64,000 nucleotides of DNA from JAAFIP01 sp963775085 (lineage in GTDB: Bacteria > Pseudomonadota > Gammaproteobacteria > Burkholderiales > Burkholderiaceae_C), in assembly GCA_963775085.1 (NCBI GenBank), contig CAVZHO010000002.1, positions 62,001-126,000 on the forward strand, written 5' to 3'. The position numbers and the translations under genes were made by a program. Under the pieces are notes generated by a model, which saw only the letters and a list, made by a program, of their open reading frames with translations, ran no database searches and was not told the DNA's origin. This document shows, in pieces, positions 41,629 through 52,000 of the stretch; positions within the stretch are counted from its first letter, which is position 1; each line of letters opens with the position of its first letter.

Positions 41629-42402
41629 TTAGTCGGGCAGCTTGAACTCCACAGGCACAAGTACGCTGGCGGCTTCGTTGACACCACCGCGTGTGCCGGG
41701 ACGGTAGCGCCAGCGCATCACCGTCTCTTTGCCCGCGTCGTCCAAGGCCTGGAAACCGCTGCTTTTAAATACGCTGGCACTCGTTGGCTTTCCGTCTGCC
41801 CCCACTGTCACCCGCAGTACCACGCGCCCTTCTTCGCGCAGGCGCTGGCTGATACGTGGGTAGCTGGCGCGGTACTGGTTGTCGGCGTGGTCTGCATCTA
41901 CGTAGGGCAGTTGTACTACCGCAGCAGGGGCGGGTGGGGTTGCGGGAGGTCTTGGTGGCTCGACACGCGGTTCAGGCGCGGGCAGGGCGGCCACTGGCGC
42001 GGGTGGAGCTGGGGCGGCGACCGGCGCAGCAGGTGCTGGCGTGATGCTGCCCGTGGGAGCATTGGGCGCAGGCTGGGGATTGTTGACAGCCAGAGGTAAC
42101 TGCGGTGGCTGGGCAGCGGCCTGGGGCGGGGCCGCCGGCTGAGGCGCCGTGGCACTCTGCGCGGGTTTGGGCAAGGGTTTTGGCGGCGGAGGTGGAGGAG
42201 CTGGAGGTGGAGGAGCTGGAGGCGGAGGCGGGGGAGGTTTGACTTCTGTCGGCTTGGGCGGCTCGACCATGCGGGTGAGCAGCGCAGGCGCGGTAACCAG
42301 CGCGTCGATGCGCATTTTGTAGGCCTGCACCGCCCACAGCGTCGCCCCGTGCAGCGCCAGCACGCCCGTGGTAATTGCCGTCAATCGTTGCCAAGTTTGC
42401 AT
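41629..42402 (-). CDS. TonB-family energy-transducing protein
   Basis: A 257-residue periplasm-spanning protein: an N-terminal membrane anchor (AITTGVLALHGATLWAVQAY), a long proline-rich spacer (about residues 48-165, with many PPPP runs), and a C-terminal TonB domain (VDADHADNQYRASYPRISQR, VVLRVTVGADGKPTSASVFK, TVMRWRYRPG). It couples proton motive force from ExbBD to outer-membrane receptors. No exbB, exbD or receptor gene is adjacent. Confidence 0.92.
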   Translation of the reverse strand: MQTWQRLTAITTGVLALHGATLWAVQAYKMRIDALVTAPALLTRMVEPPKPTEVKPPPPPPPAPPPPAPPPPPPKPLPKPAQSATAPQPAAPPQAAAQPPQLPLAVNNPQPAPNAPTGSITPAPAAPVAAPAPPAPVAALPAPEPRVEPPRPPATPPAPAAVVQLPYVDADHADNQYRASYPRISQRLREEGRVVLRVTVGADGKPTSASVFKSSGFQALDDAGKETVMRWRYRPGTRGGVNEAASVLVPVEFKLPD

Positions 42403-42557
42403 GGATGTAAGTGTAGAGGGATCGGTAAAGCCGCAGGCAAAGAGTAAATTTGCAGTCTTATTGGCTGCAGGCGGTACTAGTTAACAGACATTTAAGTACT
42501 CATATCGTGTAACATCGATACATATAATTAATTTTAATAACTAAAAAATACAAAATA

Positions 42558-43784
42558 ATGTCAATTAAATTGAACTTTCCCGCATATTTTCGTAGCGTTG
42601 CCGCAATTTTGCCTTTGGCATTAGCCGCTTGTGCAGGGGGAGACGGCACCCAAGTAGCCCAGCCCATAGCCGTCTCAACGCTTAGCAGTAAGGCCGAGCT
42701 GGGTAAGATGATATTTAACGATGTCAATCTGTCTGAGCCACGCGGTATAGCGTGTGTGGCTTGTCATCAGGCCAGCAGCGGGTTTGCAGGCAACAACGGC
42801 TCCACTATCGGCGTGGCGCTGGGCAGCAGGCCCGGTGCGCTAGGTTTGCGCAATACCATGACCAACAGTTATGTGGGCTTTGTGCCGGAGTTTGAGTTCC
42901 ACACCGCGAATGGTTTGACCGAAGCGGTGGGTGGACATTTTTGGGATGGCCGGGCGGATACGCTGGCTTTGCAAGCCTTGGGGCCTTTTTTAAACCCCCT
43001 GGAGATGAACAATCCGGACCGCAAGGCCGTGATCGATAAAATTGCTGCGTCTGGCTATGCAGCGTCGTTTAAGCAAGAGTTTGGTGCCGGCATTTTCAAT
43101 GATGTAGATGCCGCCTTCACCAATATAGGCTTGGCGATTGATGCGTTTGAGCGTGGGGAGTTGCAACCCTTTAATTCCAAATATGATGCTTTGGTGCGCG
43201 GTACAGCCAGTTTTACGTTGCAGGAGTTCAGAGGCATGGAATTGTTCATGAACCCTAACAAAGCCAACTGTGCGAGCTGTCATTTGATGAACCCGAACAG
43301 TGGCAAGCCCGAGGATTCTTTGTTTTCGGAGTTCAGCTACTACGCCACAGGTGTGCCACGCAATACAAAAATCCCCAAAAATGCAGACCCTGCGTTTTAT
43401 GATCTGGGTCTGTGTGGCCCGGACCGCAGCGCGCCCGTACTACCTGCCACGGCGGCACCTGGCTACACCATTGACAACTTTTGCGGGCAGTTTCGCATGC
43501 CGACGCTGCGTAACGTGGCTGAGCGTACAGCCTTCATGCACAACGGCTTTTTTACAGACTTGAGCGAAGTCGTGCGCTTTTACTCTACCCGCATCAGTGA
43601 CCCCAGCAAGTGGTATGGCGCAAATGTCACTACCAACGACTTGCCCAGCAAGTATCTGAATAATATTGAACTGGCTAAGGCCCCGTTCAACCGTAAAGCC
43701 AGCGATGGCCCTATGCTGACCGAGGCAGAAGTCACCGATGTAGTAGCCTTTTTGCGCACTCTGAGTGACGGCTACAAACCCTGA
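42558..43784 (+). CDS. Di-heme cytochrome c peroxidase/MauG-family protein
   Basis: A 408-residue exported protein, probably a lipoprotein (LPLALAACAGGDG, lipobox Cys near residue 25). Heme sites are CVACH (residues about 66-70) and CASCH (about 237-241), with FRMPTLRNVAERTAFMHNG towards the C-terminus, as in CcpA/MauG enzymes. It likely reduces peroxide or oxidises a protein partner in the periplasm. The upstream 150 bp are AT-rich with no regulator motif I could fix. It converges with ppsR. Confidence 0.9.
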   Translation: MSIKLNFPAYFRSVAAILPLALAACAGGDGTQVAQPIAVSTLSSKAELGKMIFNDVNLSEPRGIACVACHQASSGFAGNNGSTIGVALGSRPGALGLRNTMTNSYVGFVPEFEFHTANGLTEAVGGHFWDGRADTLALQALGPFLNPLEMNNPDRKAVIDKIAASGYAASFKQEFGAGIFNDVDAAFTNIGLAIDAFERGELQPFNSKYDALVRGTASFTLQEFRGMELFMNPNKANCASCHLMNPNSGKPEDSLFSEFSYYATGVPRNTKIPKNADPAFYDLGLCGPDRSAPVLPATAAPGYTIDNFCGQFRMPTLRNVAERTAFMHNGFFTDLSEVVRFYSTRISDPSKWYGANVTTNDLPSKYLNNIELAKAPFNRKASDGPMLTEAEVTDVVAFLRTLSDGYKP

Positions 43785-43799
43785 TGAAGGGCATGCGCT

Positions 43800-44627
43800 T
43801 CAGTACACCAACCGCTCAGGCCGGATTTCCTGCAGGATCGTCGTTGCAATCTCTTCAATCGACTTGGTAGTGGTGCTTAGCCAGCGGATGCCTGCGCGGC
43901 GCATCATGGCTTCGGCTTCGGCTACCTCCATGCGGCAATTGTCCAGGCTGGCGTAGCGGCTGCCCGGGCGGCGCTCGTTGCGGATCTCGCTCAGGCGCTC
44001 GGGCATGATGGTCAGTCCGAAGATTTTTTTCTTATGCGCCGTCAGGGCGGGCGGCAGGTGCTGGCGCTCAAAGTCTTCGGGGATCAGGGGGTAGTTACTC
44101 GCTTTCAGGCCATACTGCATGGCCAGGTACAGGCTGGTGGGCGTTTTGCCGCTGCGGCTTACGCCTACCAAGATAACGTCAGACTGCTCCAGGTCTTTGT
44201 TGCTCTGCCCGTCGTCATGCGCCAGGCTGAAGTTAATGGCCTCGATGCGGTCGTGGTAGGCCTTGCTCTTGCTCACGTCGCTAAAACGGCCAATGCGGTG
44301 GTTGCTTTTAATGCCCAGCTCGGCCTCTAACGGGTTGACAAAGGTGCCAAACATATCCAGCAGCATGCACTGCTCCTTGCAGCCGTCGGTGATGACGTGC
44401 AGCACCTCCATATTGACCAGGGTGGTGAAAACGATGGGCTTTTTGCCCTCGACCTCTGCGGTGTGCTTGATCTGCCGCACGGCCTGGTGTGCCTTGTCCA
44501 GGCTGTCGATAAAGGGCAGGCGCACATGGCGCGGCTGCATCTCAAACTGGGCCAAAATGGCGTTGCCAAAGGTTTCGGCCGTGATGCCGGTGCCGTCAGA
44601 GACGAAAAATACGGTGCGATTGGGCAT
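43800..44627 (-). CDS. ppsR: Pyruvate, water dikinase regulatory protein PpsR
   Basis: A 275-residue bifunctional kinase/pyrophosphorylase that inactivates and reactivates PEP synthase by threonine phosphorylation. FFVSDGTGITAETFGNAIL at the start and the P-loop GVSRSGKTPTSLYLAMQYGL are diagnostic of the DUF299 family. The start MPNRTVFFV at 44627 was preferred to a longer frame. It is divergent from ppsA, its target, across a 239-bp gap. Confidence 0.95.
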   Translation of the reverse strand: MPNRTVFFVSDGTGITAETFGNAILAQFEMQPRHVRLPFIDSLDKAHQAVRQIKHTAEVEGKKPIVFTTLVNMEVLHVITDGCKEQCMLLDMFGTFVNPLEAELGIKSNHRIGRFSDVSKSKAYHDRIEAINFSLAHDDGQSNKDLEQSDVILVGVSRSGKTPTSLYLAMQYGLKASNYPLIPEDFERQHLPPALTAHKKKIFGLTIMPERLSEIRNERRPGSRYASLDNCRMEVAEAEAMMRRAGIRWLSTTTKSIEEIATTILQEIRPERLVY

Positions 44628-44866
44628 GGTGGTGGTGTTGATGACGGTGGCGTTTTTGATATTGGGGCAGTTGGAAGGCAGGGTTTCCCCGCATACAATC
44701 CCTGCATTATCCAAATTTTTATGCACTCCGCTCAGTATCTCACCGCAGATCAATGCCTAGCCCCCAGCAGCCCGGCGCAGTGCATGGCCTCCGTCCTTAC
44801 CGCAGCAGCGCCGTGCGCAGCGCGTAATGGCGCAGCGCAACCAGTTTTAACTTCAGGAGCTTCCCC

Positions 44867-47275
44867 ATGTCTGCACTCTTCCCACCGACCGCCCTGGTCG
44901 TACCGTTTGAGAACCTAAGAAATAGCGACGTTGAGTCGGTTGGCGGCAAAAACGCCAGCCTGGGCGAGATGATCTCCCAGCTACCCACGGGTGTGAAAGT
45001 GCCCACCGGCTTTGCCACCACGGCGCACGCCTTTCGCGCGTTTCTAAAGCACGCCGGGCTGGACGACAAAATCAACGCCAAACTGGATGCGCTCAATACC
45101 GATGACGTGCGCGCACTGGCCACCGTGGGCGGTGAGATTCGTGCCATGGTCGAGGCGCAGCCTTTCCCGGCTGATTTAGAGGCCGCTATTCGTGCCGCCT
45201 TTATCAAGCTCAGCGCTGGTAACCCGGTTGCCTCGTTTGCCGTGCGTTCCTCCGCCACGGCAGAGGACTTGCCCGACGCATCCTTCGCAGGCCAGCAAGA
45301 AAGCTTTTTGAACGTCGTGGGCATCGACACCGTGCTGCACAAGATGAAAGAGGTGTTTGCCAGTCTGTACAACGACCGCGCCATCAGCTACCGCGTGCAC
45401 AAGGGCTTTGCACATGCCGACGTGGCCCTGAGTGCAGGCGTGCAGCGCATGGTGCGCTCTGACACGGGCGCTGCGGGCGTGATGTTCACCATGGACACCG
45501 AAAGCGGATTTGACCAAGTGGTGTTTATCACCAGCAGCTACGGCCTGGGCGAGACGGTAGTGCAGGGCGCCGTGAACCCCGATGAGTTTTATGTGCACAA
45601 GCCCATGCTCAAGGCGGGCAAGCGCGCGCTGATCCGCCGCAACTTGGGCTCCAAGCTCATTCAAATGGTCTTCGCATCACCAGAAGAGAAAGCCGCCAGC
45701 GGCAAACTGGTCAAAACCATCGACGTGCCCACCGAGCAGCGCAACCGCTTTTCATTGACCGATGCCGACGTAGAGCAACTGGCCAAATACGCTTTGATCA
45801 TTGAAGAACACTATGGCCGCGCCATGGACATCGAGTGGGGCAAGGACGGCACGGACGGGCAAATCTACATTCTGCAGGCCCGCCCAGAGACGGTAAAGAG
45901 CCAGGCCGCTGGCAAAGCCGAGCAGCGCTACAAGCTGAAAAACCGGGGCACCGTGCTGGCCGAGGGCCGCGCCATTGGCCAAAAGGTAGGCACCGGCACC
46001 GTGCGCCTTGTGCACAGCATCAGCCAGATGGACGAAGTGCAGGCAGGCGACATCTTGGTCACCGACATGACCGACCCCAACTGGGAGCCGGTGATGAAGC
46101 GCGCCTCGGCAATAGTGACCAACCGGGGCGGCCGCACCTGCCACGCCGCCATCATCGCCCGCGAGCTGGGCATACCCGCCGTGGTGGGCTGTGGCGATGC
46201 CACCGAGCATTTGAAGACGGGCACCTTGGTAACCGTGAGCTGCGCCGAGGGCGACACCGGCTACATCTACGACGGCCTGCTGGAAACCGAAATTACCGAA
46301 GTGCAGCGCGGCACCATGCCCGAGATCAAAACCAAGATCACCATGAACATCGGCAACCCGCAACTGGCCTTTGACTTTTGCCAGTTGCCTAACGCAGGCG
46401 TAGGCCTGGCGCGGCTGGAGTTCATCATCAATAACAACATTGGTGTGCACCCCAAAGCCATTTTGGACTACCCCAATGTCGATGGCGACTTGAAAAAAGC
46501 AGTGGAGTCCGTAGCCCGTGGCCACGCATCACCCCGCGCGTTTTACGTGGACAAGGTGGCCGAAGGTGTGGCCACCATTGCGGCGGCCTTTTGGCCCAAG
46601 CCCGTCATCGTGCGCCTGAGTGACTTCAAAAGCAACGAGTACCGCAAGCTCATCGGCGGCAGCCGCTACGAGCCCGAAGAAGAAAACCCGATGCTCGGCT
46701 TTCGTGGCGCGGCGCGCTACATCAGCGCAGAGTTTGGCGAAGCTTTTGCCATGGAATGCGAAGCCCTCAAACGCGTGCGCAACGACATGGGCCTGACCAA
46801 CGTAGAGATCATGGTGCCCTTTGTGCGCACCCTGGGCCAAGCCAAAGCCGTGGGCGTGATGCTGGACAAATGCGGTTTGGGGCGGGGCACCGGCGCACAG
46901 GATGGCAAGGGCGCGCTACGCCACATCATGATGTGCGAAGTACCCAGCAACGCCATCCTCGCCACGCAATTCCTCGAATACTACGACGGCTTCTCCATCG
47001 GCTCCAACGACCTCACCCAGCTAACGTTAGGCCTGGACCGCGACTCAGGCCTGGAGCTGCTGGCCAAGGACTTCGACGAACGCGACCCCGCCGTCAAAGC
47101 CATGCTGTCCATGTCCATCAAGGCCTGCTTAGACCAAGGCAAATACGTAGGCATCTGCGGCCAAGGCCCCAGCGACCACCCCGACTTTGCCAAGTGGTTG
47201 GTAGAGCAGGGCATTACGTCGATTTCGCTGAACCCTGATAGCGTGGTGGAGACTTGGAAGCTTTTGGCGCAGTAA
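44867..47275 (+). CDS. ppsA: Phosphoenolpyruvate synthase (pyruvate, water dikinase)
   Basis: An 802-residue gluconeogenic enzyme making PEP from pyruvate and ATP. The N-terminal ATP-grasp part has VGGKNASLGEMISQL and SFAVRSSATAEDLPDASFAG; the mobile domain has the phospho-His in GGRTCHAAIIARELGIPAVV; and the C-terminal PEP-utilising domain has SIGSNDLTQLTLGLDRDSG and the Cys of VGICGQGPSD. CAGGAG lies 8 bases before the ATG. Its 3' third recurs as fragments at 48194, 53994 and 56586; bases 46658-47259 are identical to 54177-54778. Confidence 0.97.
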   Translation: MSALFPPTALVVPFENLRNSDVESVGGKNASLGEMISQLPTGVKVPTGFATTAHAFRAFLKHAGLDDKINAKLDALNTDDVRALATVGGEIRAMVEAQPFPADLEAAIRAAFIKLSAGNPVASFAVRSSATAEDLPDASFAGQQESFLNVVGIDTVLHKMKEVFASLYNDRAISYRVHKGFAHADVALSAGVQRMVRSDTGAAGVMFTMDTESGFDQVVFITSSYGLGETVVQGAVNPDEFYVHKPMLKAGKRALIRRNLGSKLIQMVFASPEEKAASGKLVKTIDVPTEQRNRFSLTDADVEQLAKYALIIEEHYGRAMDIEWGKDGTDGQIYILQARPETVKSQAAGKAEQRYKLKNRGTVLAEGRAIGQKVGTGTVRLVHSISQMDEVQAGDILVTDMTDPNWEPVMKRASAIVTNRGGRTCHAAIIARELGIPAVVGCGDATEHLKTGTLVTVSCAEGDTGYIYDGLLETEITEVQRGTMPEIKTKITMNIGNPQLAFDFCQLPNAGVGLARLEFIINNNIGVHPKAILDYPNVDGDLKKAVESVARGHASPRAFYVDKVAEGVATIAAAFWPKPVIVRLSDFKSNEYRKLIGGSRYEPEEENPMLGFRGAARYISAEFGEAFAMECEALKRVRNDMGLTNVEIMVPFVRTLGQAKAVGVMLDKCGLGRGTGAQDGKGALRHIMMCEVPSNAILATQFLEYYDGFSIGSNDLTQLTLGLDRDSGLELLAKDFDERDPAVKAMLSMSIKACLDQGKYVGICGQGPSDHPDFAKWLVEQGITSISLNPDSVVETWKLLAQ

Positions 47276-47280
47276 AGCCT

Positions 47281-47318
47281 GTGCCATACTTAATTGCATG
47301 CGATTGAATGTCCTATCC
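47281..47318 (+). promoter_or_regulatory. Shared gene-start module, copy 1
   Basis: GTGCCATACTTAATTGCATG then CGATTGAATGTCCTATCC. It aligns without gaps with 55116-55153 and 57426-57463. TTGGCG lies 15 bases before CATACT, so it could be a promoter whose transcript starts at or near the ATG (leaderless). Confidence 0.5.
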
Positions 47319-47441
47319 CTCAAGTTGCGCTTTGAACCGCTGACACCGCTTGATGCGGGTGAACGGGCTGTCGTGAAAGAATTGCTCGATGGCATGCTGC
47401 TCAAACACCATGCGCGCCCCTTGGCTAGGGTCACGGCATGA
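47298..47441 (+). CDS. 47-residue hypothetical protein upstream of the ORF6N gene
   Basis: A short frame starting MRLNVLSLKLRFEPLTPLDA and ending PLARVTA. Not recognised. Its stop overlaps the ATG of the ORF6N gene (ATGA at 47438-47441), which supports real translation. It begins inside the shared start module at 47281-47318 and has no ribosome-binding site, as expected for a leaderless message. Confidence 0.5.
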   Translation: MRLNVLSLKLRFEPLTPLDAGERAVVKELLDGMLLKHHARPLARVTA

Positions 47442-48094
47442 GTGGTGCGCATGAAGCGATGCCCACCCCGCTGGATGTGGGCGAGATCGCCCAGCGCATT
47501 CAGCTTATCCGTGGTCAGCGGGTGATTTTGGATACAGATTTAGCCGCCTTTTACGGCGAGACGACTAAACGCTTTAACCAACAGGTTCGGCGTAATTTGG
47601 CACGTTTTCCAGCTGACTTTATGTTTCAGCTCGATGCCGAAGAGGCGCAATCTCTAAGGTTGCAATTTGCAACCTTAGACGCAGCAGACAAAGACGGCAA
47701 GCCAGGGCGCGGGCGCTACAGCAAGTACTTGCCAATGGCTTTCACCGAGCATGGTGCGATCATGGCTGCCACACTGCTCAATAGCGCGCGTGCCACCGAG
47801 ATCAGCGTGCATGTGGTGCGGGCGTTTGTGCAGTGGCGCTCGATGCTAGCGACGAACCGGGAGCTGTCGCAGAAACTTCATACGCTGGAGCGCAAGGTCT
47901 CCAAGCACGATGGCTCGATTGGTGAACTGATCGAGGCGATGCGCCAGTTGCTGGCTGCGCCTGAGGTGCACAAGCGGCCTATTGGCTTTGTGCATCCGCA
48001 GGAGGCAAGCAAACCCAAGCCCAATGCGCTCAAAGCAAGTGCGGCAAAGAAGGCTGCCATAGCCGCGCCTACCAAGGCTGCGCCTAAGAAGTAG
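47438..48094 (+). CDS. ORF6N-domain (KilA-N-like) DNA-binding protein
   Basis: A 218-residue protein. The ORF6N domain covers about residues 14-110: IRGQRVILDTDLAAFYGETT-like start, FNQQVRRNLARFPADFMFQL, YLPMAFTEHGAIMAATLLNS and VRAFVQWRSM. A coiled-coil segment (RELSQKLHTLERKVSKHDG) and a Lys/Ala/Pro-rich basic tail follow. Such proteins are common in phages and accessory regions, where they bind DNA. First cargo gene after intact ppsA; coupled to the 47-residue frame before it. Confidence 0.85.
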   Translation: MSGAHEAMPTPLDVGEIAQRIQLIRGQRVILDTDLAAFYGETTKRFNQQVRRNLARFPADFMFQLDAEEAQSLRLQFATLDAADKDGKPGRGRYSKYLPMAFTEHGAIMAATLLNSARATEISVHVVRAFVQWRSMLATNRELSQKLHTLERKVSKHDGSIGELIEAMRQLLAAPEVHKRPIGFVHPQEASKPKPNALKASAAKKAAIAAPTKAAPKK

Positions 48095-48193
48095 CGCACT
48101 GCTTGCGCGCTAAGCTAGTTGCAACGTGTGACCACCTGACCATACGCTACCTTAAGTTCCTTGCAGCAAAGCCATTCTGGCCGCGTAATTTTT

Positions 48194-48495
48194 AGAATAC
48201 TACGACGGCTTCTCCATCGGCTCCAACGACCTCACCCAGCTCACCCTGGGCCTGGACCGCGCCTGCGGCCTGGAGCTGCTGGCCAAAGACTTCGACGAAC
48301 GCGACCCCGCCGTCAAAGCCATGCTCGTCCATGTCCATCAAGGCTTGCCTAGACCACGGTAGATACGTAGGCATCTGCGGCCAAGGCCCCAGCGACCACC
48401 CCGACTTTGCCAAGTGGCTGGTGGAGCAGGGCATTACGTCCATCTCGCTGAATCCGGACAGCGTGGTGGAGACTTGGAAGCTACTGGCGCAGTAG
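48194..48495 (+). pseudogene. 3'-terminal fragment of ppsA (about 300 bp)
   Basis: Matches ppsA from about 46974 to its stop, beginning at GAATACTACGACGGCTTC and ending at GCGCAGTAG. It has substitutions and frame damage near 48325-48365 (for example CTCGTCCATG and GACCACGGTAGATAC), so it cannot encode the domain. It ends exactly at a ppsA stop codon position. Confidence 0.9.
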
Positions 48496-48523
48496 CGGGT
48501 ATTTCGGGTTGACGGATTTTGCT

Positions 48524-48560
48524 CCCTCTCCCGCTAGCGGGAGAGGGCTGGGGTGAGGGC
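48524..48560. repeat. REP-like palindrome
   Basis: CCCTCTCCCGCTAGCGGGAG then AGGGCTGGGGTGAGGGC. A 24-bp perfect palindrome with a G-rich tail, of a kind widespread in Proteobacteria. It sits between the ppsA fragment and the transposase fragment. Confidence 0.75.
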
Positions 48561-48655
48561 CGTTGCGCACACCATACAGCCCCAAAATATGGCTACAGCC
48601 AGCGTATTTAAAAATTGGTTTGCTACTGTAATTATAGTATTCAACCACTCAAAGC

Positions 48656-49003
48656 CATCAGCACGGCGAGCTTGGCGGTGGTTGGCGCGGCCCCAGGGCA
48701 GACGAGCTCACCCTCACACCGCTGGAGCTGATCCAGCGCACCCCCAAGCCCTATATGCTCAAGGCATTTGGCAAATACCTCGAATGTGGCATCTTTGACC
48801 ACGGCTTTGCCCGCGCCCGCTGCGCTGACTGCGCGCACGACTACTTCGCGGCCTTCTCCTGCAAAGGCCGGGGCGTATGCCCCTCGTGCTACATCCGCCG
48901 CATGGTGGAGACGGCGGCGCATCTGACAGGCCACGTCTTCCCCCGTCTGCCAGTGCGACAGTGGGTACTGTCTGTTCCGAAATTACCGCTGGATAACCGT
49001 TAA
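48656..49003 (+). pseudogene. N-terminal fragment of an IS91-like transposase
   Basis: An open frame with PLELIQRTPKPYMLKAFGKY and a zinc-ribbon (CADCAHDYFAAFSCKGRGVCPSC) followed by RRMVETAAHLTGHVFPRLPV. This is the zinc-binding N-terminus of IS91/Y2-type transposases; the catalytic tyrosine domain is missing. The homology breaks near 48980, where the 3' end of the ATPase-TPR gene begins on the other strand. A second remnant is at 54810-54969. Confidence 0.8.
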
Positions 49004-52000
49004 CCGATCAAACATATGCTGAGCCGCCCGCTGAAGCTCAGGCTCCAGCTCCACCAGCATCTCGGGGCGCTTGCTAAGCGCAGCCTCAAACGCTATCAGC
49101 AAAGGCCGCGCAAATTTTTCAGCATTCATTTCGCGCAGCACACCCAGCACCAACTCAGCGTGCTGACGCTGCTTAAGCACTGGCGCAAGAAATGCCTCTA
49201 CAAAATGCGTGCTGGCGAAGGCTGCGCTCAAATCTGGCGAATCGTTTTGCAAACCTAGTAGTAACTCTCGAAGCACTACCCCTTGTCCTTCCTCCAGCGC
49301 CCGCAGAGCTTTTTGCGTGCATATTTGGGTTTGAATGTCCACAAGCTTGCCGAGCCAATAGAGATGCCAGTTGCCATCCAAATCTCTTGCAGTTTGGAGC
49401 GCCGCCACCGCTTCATCCAAACGATTGAGTTGCCCCATTAGCACTCCAAGACTACTCCAAGGCATGGCATCGTTAGGATCGAGTTCAATGGCCTTGCGAT
49501 AAGCTTTCTCCGCCTCATCTAATCGTTTCGTGTCAGCAAGGACGTTACCAAGATTACTCCAGGGCATGGCATCGTTAGGATCGAGTTCAATAGCCTTGCG
49601 ATAAGCTTTCTCCGCCTCATCTAATCGTTTCGTGTCAGCAAGGACGATACCAAGATTATTCCAACTCCTGACATCGTTAGATTCAAGTTCAATAGCCTTG
49701 CGATAAGCACTCTCCGCTTCAGCAAATCGTTTGATGTCTTGCAAGACATCACCAAGATAGACCCAGGGCATAGCAAAAGCGGGGTCCAACTCAATAGCCT
49801 TGCGGCAGGCACTCTCCGCTTCAGCAATTCGGTTGGCATTTCGCAAGACATCACTAAGATTGACCCAGGGTATAGCAAAAGCGGGGTCGAGCTCAATGGC
49901 CTTGCGGCAGGCACTTTCCGCTTCTGCTAATCGTTTTGCGTCTCGCAGGACGATTCCTAGATTATTCCAAGGCATGGCATCCTTAGGATCGAGCTCAATG
50001 GCCTTGTGGAATTGCTCTTCTGCAAGCTGTAGATCGCCTTTGTTTGCGACGAGCAAGGCCGCTTTCTCAAACCAAGCGCGCGCACTTTCACCTTTTGAGA
50101 AAGCCCGATCTAGGGCCTGCTGGGCCGCATTTAAACAACCAGAGAGGCGCATACCACCTCCAACGTTTGCCAGTTCTGTTGAACTTGGCGATGTGGCATT
50201 TTGTTCGCCCCACGCCAGCCATGCGCTAGCTGCGGCTTCGTTTTTGAACTTGATTCGAAAACGCAGACCTAGCATACGCCAAACCATGACATTGAATGCC
50301 TTGGCATCAGCAGCTATCGGCATAGCAGCCACCACATCTGCAGGTGTGAAATATGGCAAAGGCAAAAGAGCCAAGGAGCGCGCGTGAAAAAATTGCGGCA
50401 GATCTGAAGCTTGCATGCCACAGCGCAGCAAGTGTTGCCGCTCGCGGGCTAAATGGTCTCGCACTTGCACGAGTGCCTCTTTTGCAGTATCAGGATCGCA
50501 AACGCGTTTTACATAGTGTTCTTTTTGCACCAACTTCAAATCGACTGCGCCAATGAGAGCCTCTTGCTCGGTATCGCTCAGGTCTTGGGCTTTGTACTTT
50601 TTCAGCTGCTGGCGTAGTGTGTTCAAAGCGCTTAAATCCGCAGACAAGTCACCGTTGCCAATGTAGTGCTCAAATTCTCCGCCATTGGCTTGAATATGTT
50701 GCATGACACTGTCCACCCCTCTGGCTTGCATGCCGCCGCGCATGTGTTGGGCATGGCGGGCATCGGCTACGGCCATGGCGTAGTGGGCTTCGGACAGGGG
50801 CGCGGCTTTGGTCGGGTCGTTTAGGTTGGCACTGAGTTCTTCTGCGCTGAACATGGCTTCTAAAAACGCGGTTAGCCCCAACACGTTTTGCCGGATGCGG
50901 CGGCTGCCGCGCATTTGCAGCCACAGGCGAAACAGTTGCTCGGCGATACGGTATTGGGTGCGTCCGTGGCTGCTGCTTTTTTCGATTAGGCCTTCTTTAT
51001 CCATGTTGTCCAGCTGCGCCGAGACGCTGGTGGTGGGCAGGCCGGTGTGGGCGGCTATTTCGGCTGCGGTGTGGCCAAAGCGCAGGCTGCTGCCAGTTGC
51101 ATCAGTAGGGCGGCGCGCGGCCAGCGCGTGCATGACCACCTGGGCTTGTTCGGGCAGGTCTTCAAAGCGGGCTTTGTAGTAGGGCGTGGTGATGTCCATC
51201 AGGCGCTCAAAGTCTTCAACTGCGCGGCCACTCGGGCTTTGGCGCAGCAACTGAAAAATGAGTCCGATAGCGCGGGGGTTGCCGCCCGTCAGGTCATACA
51301 GCGTCTCTAAGCGGCTGGGGCGCTCATTCAAGCGGGTTTTGATTTCTGGCTCGCCCTGCGCATCGGCTAGCTGCTCTAGCAATTGGCGGACTTCGGCCAT
51401 GCCCAGTTTGCTTAACCGTTTGGGGATGAAAAAATCGTAAAACGCGTTGTCGTAGCCGGTAAACGGCTCGGACAGGCGCACCGAACCGCCGATGACAATG
51501 GGCGAGGTGGTGGTGGAGAGCTGCTCACGCAGCGCCCAGTACGCAGTGGCGTGCGGGTTTTTAAGCTTGCGGCCTGATTTGTCGATGCGCTGAAACACCA
51601 TGTCCAGGTTGTCAACCAAGAGCACGGGGCGCAGCTTGAGCGCCGCGCAGGTGCTTTGCAAGAGGGCAAAACCCGATTCGGCGCGCTCGCCTTGGTTTTT
51701 GCTGGCGCTCAATGCTTGTTTGCTTTGCTCTACCTGGGCCAAAAGTTGGTCGGCCTGGCTGGTTTTGTGCAAACGGTCTAGCTCGTCGGCCAGGGCCTCA
51801 CAGCAAGCCCACCAAAAATCTGCCAGATCTTTGATTTGGTACAGCTCTTCTGGGAAGGACAGCGCAATCAAGTGATCTGAAAGCTCGGCCTCCTGGCGGA
51901 TGGCCACTGCCAAGCGTTTGAGCAAAGTGGTTTTGCCTGCGCCGCGCACCCCCACCAGCAGGTAGTGCTGCGCGCTGCCAGACAGGGGAATGCGCGCCAA

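Noticed and set aside
49459..49900. Regular 102-bp repeats that could suggest a CRISPR or other array
   Set aside because: The repeats are contiguous, in frame, 34 codons long and encode TPR motifs; there are no unique spacers.
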